64,000 nt of DNA, from the NCBI RefSeq assembly GCF_001704615.3, contig NZ_CP029397.2, positions 930,001 to 994,000 on the forward strand, written 5' to 3'. Source of the DNA: Acinetobacter defluvii (GTDB lineage Bacteria; Pseudomonadota; Gammaproteobacteria; Pseudomonadales; Moraxellaceae). Both the position numbers and the translations under genes were made by a program. This document shows positions 46,906 to 56,622 of the stretch, one piece after another. The notes beneath the pieces are model-generated. The model made no database searches. It was not told the origin of the DNA and saw nothing but the letters and a program-made list of their open reading frames with translations. Each line of letters begins with the position of its first letter. Position 1 is the stretch's first letter.

Positions 46906-48246
46906 TTAAAAAAAACCAACCTTATTACCCTGTAACTCTTGCGCCAAGTTATAGGCTTGATGATCTGAAAATTTACTCACAATATCGAGAACTTGCATAA
47001 TATTGTCATAATGATCAGCACTAAAACGTGCACCAAAACGCTCTAAAATCGACATCAAACGTCCATCTTTAAAACTTAAAGTTTTGTTTGGTGTGGTAAG
47101 TGGAATAAAAGCATCCAAAATATGTTGCAAACTTTGGTGCGCAATAATTTCCAAGCCTGACTTTTGTGGATGTTCAAAGATTTTCTCACGTGCCAGATTT
47201 TTCGCACGATCGATACCAATCTCAATATCTTCTGAGCAATATTGCAGTAATGAACCTTTGAGTTGCCCTGAAATAATCTGAAAATGGTGTTTGGCAAATG
47301 CTGTGGTGACTTCATCGACCAAACGTTTCATCACACGACCTCGTAGAGCTGCGATTTTTTGTTGCCATGTTGTGAAAGGCATATTTAACTCTTCAGGAAT
47401 CCCATAATCACCAATTAAATTGAGAAAAATAGGCTCAACCTCTTCATAGCTCAGCATATTTAAAATAATGCCATCTTCAAGGTCAATCAGCGCATAGCAC
47501 ATGTCATCGGCTGCTTCTAAAAGATAAGTCAAAGGATGACGACACCAATGATATTCACCGAGTTGGATCAGTCCGAGTTGTTCTGCAATTTGTTGTAAAA
47601 TATCTTTTTCTGCTTGATAACAGCCAAACTTTGCACGTTGACTTGCTGGCATATTACCTTGGGATTCAATTGTTTTTGATAGCCAAGGATACTTGAGGTA
47701 AGCACCTAAGGTGGCATAGGTCAAGCGCATACCACCATCGTTGGGATGATAGTCAATTTTTGTGAGTAATCGTAAGCCTTGTGCATTGCCTTCAAACTGA
47801 CGAACATCCGCTTGTTGCTCGGGGCTTAAATCTTTTAAAAAATTGGTATGTGAGGCATCATCAAACCATTCTCGGATTGCGTATTCACCTGCATGTCCAA
47901 AAGGAGGGTTGCCGATATCATGGGCTAAACAAGCCGCTTGAATGATCGCTCCGACATCCGCAGGAGTAATCCAAATCGGCAATTCACTTTGAATTTTTTC
48001 TGCCGCAAGCATGCCGAGTGAACGTCCGATACAGGAAACTTCTAAAGAGTGGGTCAAGCGTGTGTGAATACCATCGTGTTGTGTCAGTGGATGAACTTGG
48101 GTTTTACGATTGAGTTGTCTAAAACTTTGCGAAAATATAATACGGTCATAATCTTTATGAAAGGGGCTGCGTGCCTGTTCAGTACTTTGTTTTTTACGAC
48201 CAATACGAACTGTGGAGAGCAGTTCTAACCAACGCATTTGAGTCAT
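46906..48246 (-). CDS. dGTPase-like HD-domain triphosphohydrolase
   Basis: 446 aa member of the deoxyguanosinetriphosphate triphosphohydrolase-like family, probably hydrolysing dNTPs to deoxynucleosides and tripolyphosphate. The HD metal site is visible as HSLEVSCIGRS and the HD pair in AHDIGNPPFGHAGE, with the typical N-terminal block SPFHKDYDRIIFSQSFRQLN. Start ATG 48246 or 48237, neither with a clear binding site. Substrate preference (dGTP or all dNTPs) is not decidable. Confidence 0.9.
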   Translation of the reverse strand: MTQMRWLELLSTVRIGRKKQSTEQARSPFHKDYDRIIFSQSFRQLNRKTQVHPLTQHDGIHTRLTHSLEVSCIGRSLGMLAAEKIQSELPIWITPADVGAIIQAACLAHDIGNPPFGHAGEYAIREWFDDASHTNFLKDLSPEQQADVRQFEGNAQGLRLLTKIDYHPNDGGMRLTYATLGAYLKYPWLSKTIESQGNMPASQRAKFGCYQAEKDILQQIAEQLGLIQLGEYHWCRHPLTYLLEAADDMCYALIDLEDGIILNMLSYEEVEPIFLNLIGDYGIPEELNMPFTTWQQKIAALRGRVMKRLVDEVTTAFAKHHFQIISGQLKGSLLQYCSEDIEIGIDRAKNLAREKIFEHPQKSGLEIIAHQSLQHILDAFIPLTTPNKTLSFKDGRLMSILERFGARFSADHYDNIMQVLDIVSKFSDHQAYNLAQELQGNKVGFF

Positions 48247-48440
48247 TTAGCATTATTCTGTGATTACCTACTTGCATCATGCCAAATTTATAAATAAATC
48301 ACTAGAGCAGGGCGACATAAGTTGACGAATTATATAAGAAAGCAAAACACATAAAAAATAAGCAAAGTTAAAAATAGCAAAATATAATCATATCCTTTTA
48401 ATTATATTCTGCTCATGCAAACTAAAAAATAAATGAACAT

Positions 48441-48650
48441 TTATGATTCTGAATGTCGAATATGTTCAGAGTCTGTTGGTAACTCTTCCATACATTTTAA
48501 AGTGCAGTAAGTGTTGTTGGCATACGTTGCTAAAGGACCATCATAATTAGGGTCAATTTCATTTTTTTGCATAAGCTCTGTACAACTGCTGCAACGCTCA
48601 AGGTTACTTGATGATGTTTCTTCAAAATTTGATGGAATGCTTTTTGACAT
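48441..48650 (-). CDS. Small zinc-ribbon-like protein, 69 aa
   Basis: Four cysteines in two pairs, CSSC and CTLKC-type (NTYCTLKCMEE), spaced about 27 residues apart, suggest a zinc ribbon; His and Glu are nearby. The N-terminus is Ser/Thr-rich, without signal peptide. AAGG precedes the ATG. It resembles the small DUF3330-type patterns, but I cannot confirm the family. Function unknown; 365 bp of non-coding DNA separates it from the IS. Confidence 0.65.
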   Translation of the reverse strand: MSKSIPSNFEETSSSNLERCSSCTELMQKNEIDPNYDGPLATYANNTYCTLKCMEELPTDSEHIRHSES

Positions 48651-49024
48651 ATACCTTGTCTCTTTTAACTTTAATTAAAACACATAAAACTATTAAGGAT
48701 TTGAAGTATATGCTCAAATCCTATAAAAATGTGATAAAAATTATTGTATTAAAGAATGAATAGTAGTTTTTTTATCGAAAATTTTGATTCTTTTAAGTAG
48801 TAAAATATTTCATTTTTTTTTAAATTGTTAATAAAAGCTATATAGTTGATGTATTTTAAAATTAATATTTTTAATGTGGTGCATTTGAGATAAATAAATT
48901 AAAAAATCAGTCTTATCTGCATTTTGTTTCAAGTGTTTATGAGTTTTTATAGTGAGTGTAATTGCAATATGGTCGGTATACTTTTTGAAATAGCTCAAAA
49001 TGGTAAAGTTGAAAAAGTGTATGT
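48651..49024. other. 374-bp intergenic region left of IS copy 1
   Basis: Very AT-rich. The only item of interest is a short frame from the ATG at 48969 that the IS enters after 17-18 codons (see findings). The target duplication ATGT is at 49021-49024. Confidence 0.5.
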
Positions 49025-49085
49025 AGAGGTGGTCCCACTTGTTTGAACAACTAAAAGCGTATTTATAAGTGATATTCCGCTCTAG

Positions 49086-49958
49086 TTAAGCCACCTTGTT
49101 TTGTTGGGGTAGCTGATCATAGTAAAACTCATTTGGTGTCATTTTGTCTAGACTCGAATGAGGTCGTTTCAAATTATAAAACTCAAAATATGCACTTAAT
49201 TGCTTTTTCGCATCTGTGACACTGCTATAAGCTTTGAGATACACCTCTTCATATTTAACGCTCCGCCATAATCGTTCAACCATCACATTATCTACCCATC
49301 GACCTTTACCATCCATACTGATTTGAATGCCATTTGATTTCAATACATCAATAAATGCATCACTGGTAAACTGGCTGCCTTGGTCTGTATTAAATATTTC
49401 AGGTCGACCATATTTTTCAATTGCTTCATTTAAAGCCGAAATACAAAAATCCACCTCCATACTAATCGATACCCTATGCGCAAGTACCTTGCGGCTATGC
49501 CAATCAATCACAGCACATAAATAAACAAAGCCTTTTGCCATAGGGATATACGTTATATCCGTAGACCACACTTGATTACTGCGCTGAATAGCCAACCCTT
49601 TGAGCAGATATGGATATTTACGGTGAGCTTGATTAGCCTGGCTTAAATTTGGTTTGCAATATAACGCCTGAATACCCATTTTCTTCATTAAAGTACGTGT
49701 ATGACGTCGTCCTATATGATGTCCTTGACGATTCAACAAATCACGCATCATACGACTGCCTGCAAAAGGATATTGCATATGTAATTCATCAATACATCGC
49801 ATCAGCTTCAGATCTGATGCACTCACAGGTTTTGGGCGATAGTAATAACAACCACGGGAGACTTTCAGCAGCTTAGCTTGCTTAGATACTGAAATCTGAA
49901 GTGAGTCGTCGATTAACTTTTGTGGTTGAAGCGGCCCAGTTTCTTCAACACACCTTCT
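49086..49958 (-). CDS. IS3-family transposase OrfB frame (copy 1)
   Basis: Catalytic half of the transposase, with DDE motif: first Asp in STDITYIPMAKGFVYL, second in NTDQGSQFTSDAF, Glu in MVERLWRSVKYEE. The frame is entered from orfA by -1 slippage at 49958-49964; a stand-alone ATG is at 49826 (246 aa). Identical in protein to copy 2. Confidence 0.92.
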   Translation of the reverse strand, partial: RRCVEETGPLQPQKLIDDSLQISVSKQAKLLKVSRGCYYYRPKPVSASDLKLMRCIDELHMQYPFAGSRMMRDLLNRQGHHIGRRHTRTLMKKMGIQALYCKPNLSQANQAHRKYPYLLKGLAIQRSNQVWSTDITYIPMAKGFVYLCAVIDWHSRKVLAHRVSISMEVDFCISALNEAIEKYGRPEIFNTDQGSQFTSDAFIDVLKSNGIQISMDGKGRWVDNVMVERLWRSVKYEEVYLKAYSSVTDAKKQLSAYFEFYNLKRPHSSLDKMTPNEFYYDQLPQQNKVA

Positions 49959-50218
49959 AAAAAATCAATTTCTAATGCCTGCTCACCGATTTTTGCATGT
50001 AGTTTTTTTAGATCGATGGGTGGTTCTGTTGGAGCTTTTGATTGATCGAAAGCTTGCGAGGAAGCTGAGATCAATTGATTTTTCCAGTCAATAATTTGGT
50101 TTTGATGAACATCAAACTCAGCACTCAATTCAGCAAGTGTTTTTTCTGCTTTAATCGCAGCAAGTGCTACCTTAGCTTTAAAATCATTTGAATGATTTCT
50201 TCTTGGTCTACGTGCCAT
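49913..50218 (-). CDS. IS3-family transposase OrfA (copy 1)
   Basis: N-terminal helix-turn-helix protein of the IS, 101 aa from ATG 50218, with GGAG 6 bases upstream. HTH segment: NDFKAKVALAAIKAEKTLAE, then the leucine-zipper-like KLHAKIGEQALEIDFLEGVL. The heptamer T TTT TTA (minus strand, 49958-49964) lies in frame near its end and should produce the OrfAB fusion (381 aa counted from the longer frame at 50230). Confidence 0.92.
   Translation of the reverse strand: MARRPRRNHSNDFKAKVALAAIKAEKTLAELSAEFDVHQNQIIDWKNQLISASSQAFDQSKAPTEPPIDLKKLHAKIGEQALEIDFLEGVLKKLGRFNHKS
49958..49964 (-). promoter_or_regulatory. -1 programmed frameshift heptamer (copy 1)
   Basis: On the minus strand T TTT TTA, in the X XXY YYZ register of orfA (codons GAT TTT TTA). 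Slipping -1 enters the open OrfB frame. Confidence 0.75.
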
Positions 50219-50310
50219 AAAATACTCCATATATTGATGTTTATAACATCATTTGAGGAGCAGAATATCACTTATAGGAGTTGTTCAAATTTACGGATCC
50301 ATCTCTATGT

Positions 50311-50693
50311 CTCCTACAACATAGGAAAGATATATTTTTATTGAAGCATCACCCAAGTAGCCTTATATACAGCCATACATCATGTGGATGTGTAAAATTC
50401 GGCTAAGCTTGATGAAGATATTTAACGTAGACATGGGATTTACTAGAGAAGTGGTCGTATCCTAAATACAATGCACAAACAGGAAAAACAAGTTATACCC
50501 TCGATTAAATCAATTGTTACTAATCATGTTTGAACTTGAAAGTCAAAGTAAATAGCGCATTTAAAACAGAGAAATCTTAAATTTTTCAGGCATACATGAC
50601 TAGCTGAAAATGCGCTTTCACAGTAGAATATGCGCTCTCTTCAAGTCACATTGCGGTAGGTTGTTAAAATCTGCCCGTGGAGCCAAAAACAGC
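50311..50693. other. Intergenic region between IS copy 1 and purL
   Basis: No convincing ORF, riboswitch or tRNA. It holds the purL promoter region in a chromosome interrupted by the IS. The in-frame start extension of purL to 50610 is not supported. GTGGAGC at 50676-50682 is the likely purL binding site. Confidence 0.5.
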
Positions 50694-53600
50694 ATGTTTA
50701 TCATTGCCGGTGCACCCGCACACTCTTCTTTTAAGCAAACACAACTATTAACACGTTTATCGTCTATCAGTTCTGTTCAATCAATAGAAAGCCAATGGGT
50801 CTATCTGTTTGACCAAGCGCTCAGCGAGCAACAACAGCAATCTGCTTTACAGCTTTTAAATGATGGTGCATCGTTTGAAATACGTCAGGCTGCAAACGAC
50901 GAAGTACAAGTTTTAGTGACACCACGTGTCGGTACAATTTCACCGTGGTCATCAAAAGCGACTGATATTTTTGCCAACTGTAATACGCCTGTACACCGCC
51001 TAGAACGCGGTGTTTTGTTTATTTTAAAGGGTATTTCTGAAGTATCTGATGCAGTTAAACAAGTTTTACATGACCGTATGACTGAAAGCGTATTCAACCA
51101 AATTGAAGATGCAGCAGCATTATTTTTAGAAACAGAACCAAAACCTTTAAATGCAATTGATATTTTAGGTCAGGGCAAAGACGCACTCGTAAAAGCTAAC
51201 GCTGAGTTTGGTTTTGCATTGTCAGATGAAGAAATTGATTATTTGGTTGCGGCATTTAATAAATTGGGTCGTAACCCGCATGACATCGAACTAATGATGT
51301 TTGCACAAGCAAACTCTGAACATTGCCGTCATAAAATCTTTGGTTCTGAATGGACAATTGATGGTGAGGTTCAGCCATTGTCATTGTTCCAAATGATTAA
51401 AAATACCTATAAAGAATCTCCAACCGATGTATTGTCGGCATATAAAGATAACGCTTCTGTGATCGTGGGCTTTGATACACAACGTTTTTATCCGAAAAAA
51501 GACGAAGAAACAGGGCATCACGTTTATAAATATAAGAGCCAAGCCGCTCATATCCTCATGAAAGTGGAAACGCATAACCATCCAACAGCAATTGCGCCAT
51601 TTGCAGGTGCTGCGACAGGTTCAGGCGGTGAGATCCGTGATGAGGGTGCAACAGGTCGTGGTGGCAAACCTAAAGCGGGTTTAACAGGTTTCACAGTTTC
51701 TAACTTAAACATTCCAGGTTTTGAACAACCTTGGGAAGACAACTACGGTAAACCATCTCGTATGGCATCACCTTTACAGATCATGATTGATGGTCCTTTA
51801 GGTGGTGCAGCATTTAACAACGAATTTGGTCGTCCTGCCTTAAACGGTTATTTCCGTACCTTCGAACAAAATGTCAATGGTGATGTGAAAGGTTTCCATA
51901 AACCGATCATGATCGCAGGTGGTTACGGTAACATCCGTCCTGACCATGTGGAAAAAGATGCAATCCAACCAGGTGATTTGTTGATCGTACTCGGTGGTCC
52001 TGCAATGCTGATCGGTTTAGGTGGTGGCGCGGCGTCTTCTGTAGATAGCGGTAAATTGGGTGAAAACCTTGATTTTGCTTCTGTACAGCGTGAAAACCCT
52101 GAAATGGAACGCCGTTGCCAAGAAGTCATTGATGCATGTTGGCGTATGGAAGACCATAACCCAATCGTATCTGTACATGATGTGGGTGCGGGCGGTATTT
52201 CCAATGCCATGCCTGAGCTTGTTAATGATCACGAACTTGGTGCAATCCTTGATCTTCGTAAAATTCCATCTTTAGAGCCGGGTATGTCACCAATGGAAAT
52301 TTGGTCAAACGAAGCGCAAGAGCGTTATGTATTGGCAATTCATCCATCTTCTTTAGAATTATTTGAATCGCTTTGCGAACGTGAACGTTGCCCATTTGCA
52401 GTATTAGGTGAAGCGACTGAAGCGCGTCAATTGATTGTAAATGATCCATTGTTCGACAATAAAGCTGTGGATATGCCAATGCAAGTGATGCTTGGTGGTA
52501 CGCCACGTATGAGTCGCTCATATGAAACCATTGAACGTAAAGGTGATGATTTTACAGCAGCAAAAGTGACTGATTTAAAAGATGCGATTTACCGTGTGCT
52601 TAAAAATCCAACAGTTGCATCTAAGTCATTCCTCATCACCATCGGTGACCGTTCAATCACAGGGATGGTGGCACGTGATCAGTTTGTAGGTCGCTGGCAA
52701 GTGCCTGTGGCAGATGCTGCTGTAACAACCACAAGTTTAGTGGGGTATACAGGTGAAGCAATGGCAATGGGTGAACGTCCACCTGTGGCGTTGTTAAATC
52801 CAGCGGCATCAGCGCGTTTATCAGTTGCAGAATCGATCACCAATATCATGTCTGCAAAAATCGAGCAAATCAGTGACATTAAATTGTCTGCAAACTGGAT
52901 GGCAGCTGCGGGACAGAAGGGCGAAGACCAAGCATTATTTGAAGGTGTAAAAGCCATCGGTATGGAAATGTGTCCTGCGTTGGGTATCGCAATTCCTGTT
53001 GGTAAAGACTCTTTGTCAATGCGTACCACATGGAATGACGAAGGCGAAGACAAGTCTGTGACTTCTCCAATGTCAGGTGTAATCACGGCGTTTGCACCTG
53101 TGACCGATGTACGTAAGACATTGACACCTGAATTGAAAAATGAAGATTCAGTACTGGTTCGTATTGATTTGTCGAAAGGTCAATTCCGTTTAGGTGGTTC
53201 GATCTTAGCGCAAGTGTATAAAGCGATCGGTTCAGTGACACCTGACGTAGACAGCTTTGACGATTTCAAAGACTTCTTTGCATTGGTACAAGATTGGAAC
53301 AATCGTGGCTTGATCAAAGCCTATCACGATATTGGTGATGGTGGTTTACTCGCAACTGTTGCAGAAATGATGTTTGCTTCACGTTTAGGTGTAGCACTTG
53401 AAGATCAATCCATTGAAAGCTTATTTGCTGAAGAAATCGGCGCAGTATTGCAAATTTCTAAAGCCGACTGGGCGGCATTGGCAGATCAAGTTGCAGCTTC
53501 AAGCTTAAAAGATGCGATTGCTGTTGTCGGTACTGTAAATGATACCGATACTTTAACAGTCAATGGGTTGATGCTTGAACGTGCTGATTTACAAGTGGCT

Positions 53601-54530
53601 TGGACTGAAGTTTCTCATCAAATCCAACGCTTACGTGACAACGTGGAAACTGCAGATCAAGAATTTGCTTTAATTAGTGACAAAGCTCATGAAGGTTTAA
53701 TCGCTAAAGCAACATTTGATTTGAATGAGCCAATTGAAGCACCTTATATCAACGAACGCCGTCCAAACATGGTGATTTTACGTGAACAAGGCGTAAACGG
53801 TCATGTTGAAATGGCTGCAGCATTTGATAAAGTTGGCTTCAACACAGTTGACGTTCACATGAGCGACTTACTTGCTGGACGCATTGACCTTGATGACTTT
53901 GAAGGGCTAGTGGCGTGTGGTGGTTTCTCTTACGGTGACGTATTGGGCGCAGGCGGTGGTTGGGCAAAATCAGTTTTGTTTAATCCAAAACTGCGTGACC
54001 AATTCGAGAAATTCTTTAACCGTGATGAAACTTTCTCACTGGGTATCTGTAATGGTTGTCAAATGTTGTCACAACTTGCACCATTGATTCCGGGTGCAGA
54101 AAACTGGCCACGTTTCCATCGCAATACCTCTGAAATGTTTGAAGCACGTGCAGTCAACGTTCGTGTGGAAAAATCAAACTCTGTGTTGTTGCAGGATATG
54201 GAAGGCTCGATTCTCCCAATCGCTGTGGCACATGGTGAAGGTCGTGTCGTTGCAAGTGCAGAAAACTTAGCTGCGTTAAAAGCAGGTAATCAAGTGATCT
54301 TGCGTTATGTTGACAGTCAAGGTAATGCAACACAACATTATCCAATGAACCCGAATGGTTCACCTGAAGCGATTTCTGGTGTGACGTCGAAAGATGGTCG
54401 TGCAACGATTATGATGCCACATCCTGAGCGTAACTTCCGTGCGATTCAGCATTCGTGGAAACCTGAAGAATGGACGGAAGATGGTGCATGGTTACGTATG
54501 TTCCGTAATGCACGTAAATTTATTGGTTGA
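50694..54530 (+). CDS. purL: Phosphoribosylformylglycinamidine synthase (FGAM synthase)
   Basis: Single-chain purine-synthesis enzyme converting FGAR, glutamine and ATP to FGAM. ATG 50694 (1278 aa, start [18 protein letters not shown]) is preferred to the in-frame ATG at 50610, because it has GGAG upstream and a family-typical N-terminus. The FGAM synthase domains are visible ([36 protein letters not shown]), followed by the C-terminal class I glutaminase with the catalytic Cys in [11 protein letters not shown] and His/Glu in AHGEGR and MPHPERN. It is bounded by two IS copies. Confidence 0.97.
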   Translation: MFIIAGAPAHSSFKQTQLLTRLSSISSVQSIESQWVYLFDQALSEQQQQSALQLLNDGASFEIRQAANDEVQVLVTPRVGTISPWSSKATDIFANCNTPVHRLERGVLFILKGISEVSDAVKQVLHDRMTESVFNQIEDAAALFLETEPKPLNAIDILGQGKDALVKANAEFGFALSDEEIDYLVAAFNKLGRNPHDIELMMFAQANSEHCRHKIFGSEWTIDGEVQPLSLFQMIKNTYKESPTDVLSAYKDNASVIVGFDTQRFYPKKDEETGHHVYKYKSQAAHILMKVETHNHPTAIAPFAGAATGSGGEIRDEGATGRGGKPKAGLTGFTVSNLNIPGFEQPWEDNYGKPSRMASPLQIMIDGPLGGAAFNNEFGRPALNGYFRTFEQNVNGDVKGFHKPIMIAGGYGNIRPDHVEKDAIQPGDLLIVLGGPAMLIGLGGGAASSVDSGKLGENLDFASVQRENPEMERRCQEVIDACWRMEDHNPIVSVHDVGAGGISNAMPELVNDHELGAILDLRKIPSLEPGMSPMEIWSNEAQERYVLAIHPSSLELFESLCERERCPFAVLGEATEARQLIVNDPLFDNKAVDMPMQVMLGGTPRMSRSYETIERKGDDFTAAKVTDLKDAIYRVLKNPTVASKSFLITIGDRSITGMVARDQFVGRWQVPVADAAVTTTSLVGYTGEAMAMGERPPVALLNPAASARLSVAESITNIMSAKIEQISDIKLSANWMAAAGQKGEDQALFEGVKAIGMEMCPALGIAIPVGKDSLSMRTTWNDEGEDKSVTSPMSGVITAFAPVTDVRKTLTPELKNEDSVLVRIDLSKGQFRLGGSILAQVYKAIGSVTPDVDSFDDFKDFFALVQDWNNRGLIKAYHDIGDGGLLATVAEMMFASRLGVALEDQSIESLFAEEIGAVLQISKADWAALADQVAASSLKDAIAVVGTVNDTDTLTVNGLMLERADLQVAWTEVSHQIQRLRDNVETADQEFALISDKAHEGLIAKATFDLNEPIEAPYINERRPNMVILREQGVNGHVEMAAAFDKVGFNTVDVHMSDLLAGRIDLDDFEGLVACGGFSYGDVLGAGGGWAKSVLFNPKLRDQFEKFFNRDETFSLGICNGCQMLSQLAPLIPGAENWPRFHRNTSEMFEARAVNVRVEKSNSVLLQDMEGSILPIAVAHGEGRVVASAENLAALKAGNQVILRYVDSQGNATQHYPMNPNGSPEAISGVTSKDGRATIMMPHPERNFRAIQHSWKPEEWTEDGAWLRMFRNARKFIG

Positions 54531-54557
54531 GATTTTTAAATATCAATTGATTTGAAG

Positions 54558-54579
54558 AAGCCCCGAAAGGGGCTTTTTA
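54558..54579 (+). terminator. Rho-independent terminator of purL
   Basis: AAGCCCC / GGGGCTT around GAAA, then TTTTT, 27 bases after the stop. Confidence 0.88.
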
Positions 54580-54614
54580 GTTTATGATGATAAAAATATT
54601 AAAAATTTGAATAC

Positions 54615-55085
54615 ATGAAAAAAAGATTGTTGAATGTAACAGGTATCATTTTAGATAAATTTACCAATCGGTATCATGAATATGGTAATTTTTGGGCTAT
54701 AGGTGTGCTTTATACACATGCAAGGCATTTAAATCGTTCAGGTTTCATATTTAACTTATTAGATGACAATTATATTGAGAACGATGTCTTTTTGGGGAAA
54801 GTACATTTGAAATTTATTCAATATTTAGAACATTATTTGAAAATTCATAATAAATCCAAGCAAGATTTAACTGCTGCCATAATCAAAATTCAGTTTGATA
54901 AAAATCATCTCCTAAGATCCACAACTTTATACGGTGATTACTTTACCGTTCAGGTAGAACTAATTGATTGTAAAGGTGCGCATTTTACCCAGAAATCTGA
55001 TGGTTATTGTTTTCCACATACTGAATGGTTGGCGCAGCGTAAACTTATTGATTCATTGTCCATTGAAGAAAAGAGATTTTATTAA
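54615..55085 (+). CDS. Hypothetical protein, 156 aa
   Basis: Not recognised. A soluble, Lys/Ile/Asn-rich protein with several aromatic patches (KGAHFTQKSDGYCFPHTEW, VHLKFIQYLEHYLKIHNK). No signal peptide or membrane segment, and the binding site is weak. It follows the purL terminator and is convergent with the fragment of the interrupted gene at 55152. Its AT-rich composition is similar to its surroundings. Confidence 0.6.
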   Translation: MKKRLLNVTGIILDKFTNRYHEYGNFWAIGVLYTHARHLNRSGFIFNLLDDNYIENDVFLGKVHLKFIQYLEHYLKIHNKSKQDLTAAIIKIQFDKNHLLRSTTLYGDYFTVQVELIDCKGAHFTQKSDGYCFPHTEWLAQRKLIDSLSIEEKRFY

Positions 55086-55151
55086 CATATGTGCTAAGTA
55101 TTTAATTGTAAATATTTTAAAACATAAATATTTTCAGTTGCATATTTACTT

Positions 55152-55340
55152 TTAAGAGTGTTGATGGGAAGAAAGTTCTTGCCCAACTTTAAAAAGACAA
55201 GCGGTTTTAATTTTTTTTAATTCATCATGCATGACCAATTGATCAAAATCATTTTGAAAAATATATTGGGTGATTTCCAACAGTTCATGGTGAATCAGAT
55301 CTAATTGTTGTTGCATTAAGTCATTTGGACTATGTTCATT
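55152..55340 (-). pseudogene. 3' part of IS-interrupted membrane-protein gene
   Basis: Continuation of the gene starting at 57237. Reads NEHSPNDLMQQQLDLIHHEL, then LEITQYIFQ and ends at GQELSSHQHS. The frame upstream of 55340 is IS sequence. Removing the IS and one AAT (target duplication, 55338-55340) joins it in frame to the 5' part, giving 266 aa in total. Confidence 0.85.
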
Positions 55341-55428
55341 AGAGATGGATCCGTAAATTTGAACAACTCCTATAAGTGATATTCTGCTCCTCAAATGATG
55401 TTATAAACATCAATATATGGAGTATTTT

Positions 55429-55734
55429 ATGGCACGTAGACCAAGAAGAAATCATTCAAATGATTTTAAAGCTAAGGTAGCACTTGCTGCGATTAAAGCA
55501 GAAAAAACACTTGCTGAATTGAGTGCTGAGTTTGATGTTCATCAAAACCAAATTATTGACTGGAAAAATCAATTGATCTCAGCTTCCTCGCAAGCTTTCG
55601 ATCAATCAAAAGCTCCAACAGAACCACCCATCGATCTAAAAAAACTACATGCAAAAATCGGTGAGCAGGCATTAGAAATTGATTTTTTAGAAGGTGTGTT
55701 GAAGAAACTGGGCCGCTTCAACCACAAAAGTTAA
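55429..55734 (+). CDS. IS3-family transposase OrfA (copy 2)
   Basis: 101 aa from ATG 55429, with GGAG 6 bases upstream. HTH protein, identical to copy 1. Frameshift heptamer at 55683-55689. The stop TAA is at 55732-55734. Confidence 0.92.
   Translation: MARRPRRNHSNDFKAKVALAAIKAEKTLAELSAEFDVHQNQIIDWKNQLISASSQAFDQSKAPTEPPIDLKKLHAKIGEQALEIDFLEGVLKKLGRFNHKS
55683..55689 (+). promoter_or_regulatory. -1 programmed frameshift heptamer (copy 2)
   Basis: T TTT TTA in register with orfA codons GAT (55681), TTT (55684) and TTA (55687). After slipping, AGA AGG TGT and so on continue open through to the OrfB ATG at 55821 and beyond. Confidence 0.78.
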
Positions 55735-56561
55735 TCGACGACTCACTTCAGATTTCAGTATCTAAGCAAGCTAAGCTGCTGAAAGTCTCCCGTGGTTGTT
55801 ATTACTATCGCCCAAAACCTGTGAGTGCATCAGATCTGAAGCTGATGCGATGTATTGATGAATTACATATGCAATATCCTTTTGCAGGCAGTCGTATGAT
55901 GCGTGATTTGTTGAATCGTCAAGGACATCATATAGGACGACGTCATACACGTACTTTAATGAAGAAAATGGGTATTCAGGCGTTATATTGCAAACCAAAT
56001 TTAAGCCAGGCTAATCAAGCTCACCGTAAATATCCATATCTGCTCAAAGGGTTGGCTATTCAGCGCAGTAATCAAGTGTGGTCTACGGATATAACGTATA
56101 TCCCTATGGCAAAAGGCTTTGTTTATTTATGTGCTGTGATTGATTGGCATAGCCGCAAGGTACTTGCGCATAGGGTATCGATTAGTATGGAGGTGGATTT
56201 TTGTATTTCGGCTTTAAATGAAGCAATTGAAAAATATGGTCGACCTGAAATATTTAATACAGACCAAGGCAGCCAGTTTACCAGTGATGCATTTATTGAT
56301 GTATTGAAATCAAATGGCATTCAAATCAGTATGGATGGTAAAGGTCGATGGGTAGATAATGTGATGGTTGAACGATTATGGCGGAGCGTTAAATATGAAG
56401 AGGTGTATCTCAAAGCTTATAGCAGTGTCACAGATGCGAAAAAGCAATTAAGTGCATATTTTGAGTTTTATAATTTGAAACGACCTCATTCGAGTCTAGA
56501 CAAAATGACACCAAATGAGTTTTACTATGATCAGCTACCCCAACAAAACAAGGTGGCTTAA
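55689..56561 (+). CDS. IS3-family transposase OrfB frame (copy 2)
   Basis: Frame -1 to orfA, open without stop to 56561, encoding PQKLIDDSLQISVSKQAKLL then the DDE core. Independent ATG at 55821 (246 aa). DDE Asp/Asp/Glu as in copy 1. Confidence 0.92.
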   Translation, partial: RRCVEETGPLQPQKLIDDSLQISVSKQAKLLKVSRGCYYYRPKPVSASDLKLMRCIDELHMQYPFAGSRMMRDLLNRQGHHIGRRHTRTLMKKMGIQALYCKPNLSQANQAHRKYPYLLKGLAIQRSNQVWSTDITYIPMAKGFVYLCAVIDWHSRKVLAHRVSISMEVDFCISALNEAIEKYGRPEIFNTDQGSQFTSDAFIDVLKSNGIQISMDGKGRWVDNVMVERLWRSVKYEEVYLKAYSSVTDAKKQLSAYFEFYNLKRPHSSLDKMTPNEFYYDQLPQQNKVA

Positions 56562-56622
56562 CTAGAGCGGAATATCACTTATAAATACGCTTTTAGTTGT
56601 TCAAACAAGTGGGACCACCTCT

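Larger units (their letters stand above)
49025..50306 (-). mobile_element. IS3-family insertion sequence, copy 1 (1282 bp)
   Basis: Complete IS with orfA/orfB and imperfect terminal inverted repeats of about 28 bp: AGAGGTGGTCCCACTTGTTTG at one end and AGAGATGGATCCGTAAATTTG at the other, both continuing into GAACAACT. The boundary AGAG...CTCT is supported by comparison with copy 2, which shares every base inside these ends. It is flanked by a 4-bp repeat ATGT (49021-49024 and 50307-50310). Copy 2 is read in the opposite direction at 55341-56622. The element name cannot be fixed without ISfinder. Confidence 0.93.
55341..56622 (+). mobile_element. IS3-family insertion sequence, copy 2 (1282 bp)
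   Basis: Same element as copy 1, opposite orientation; orfA and orfB proteins are identical in the two copies and the DNA I compared also appears identical. Ends: AGAGATGGATCC (left) and GGACCACCTCT (right). Flanked by a 3-bp repeat ATT (55338-55340 and 56623-56625). Inserted into the gene at 57237. Confidence 0.93.

Noticed and set aside
50610..50693. N-terminal extension of purL
   Set aside because: No binding site and not family-like; [10 protein letters not shown] at 50694 is the expected N-terminus.
49025..56622. Composite transposon with purL as accessory cargo
   Set aside because: purL is an ordinary housekeeping gene and each IS has its own target duplication, which points to two independent insertions rather than one composite insertion.
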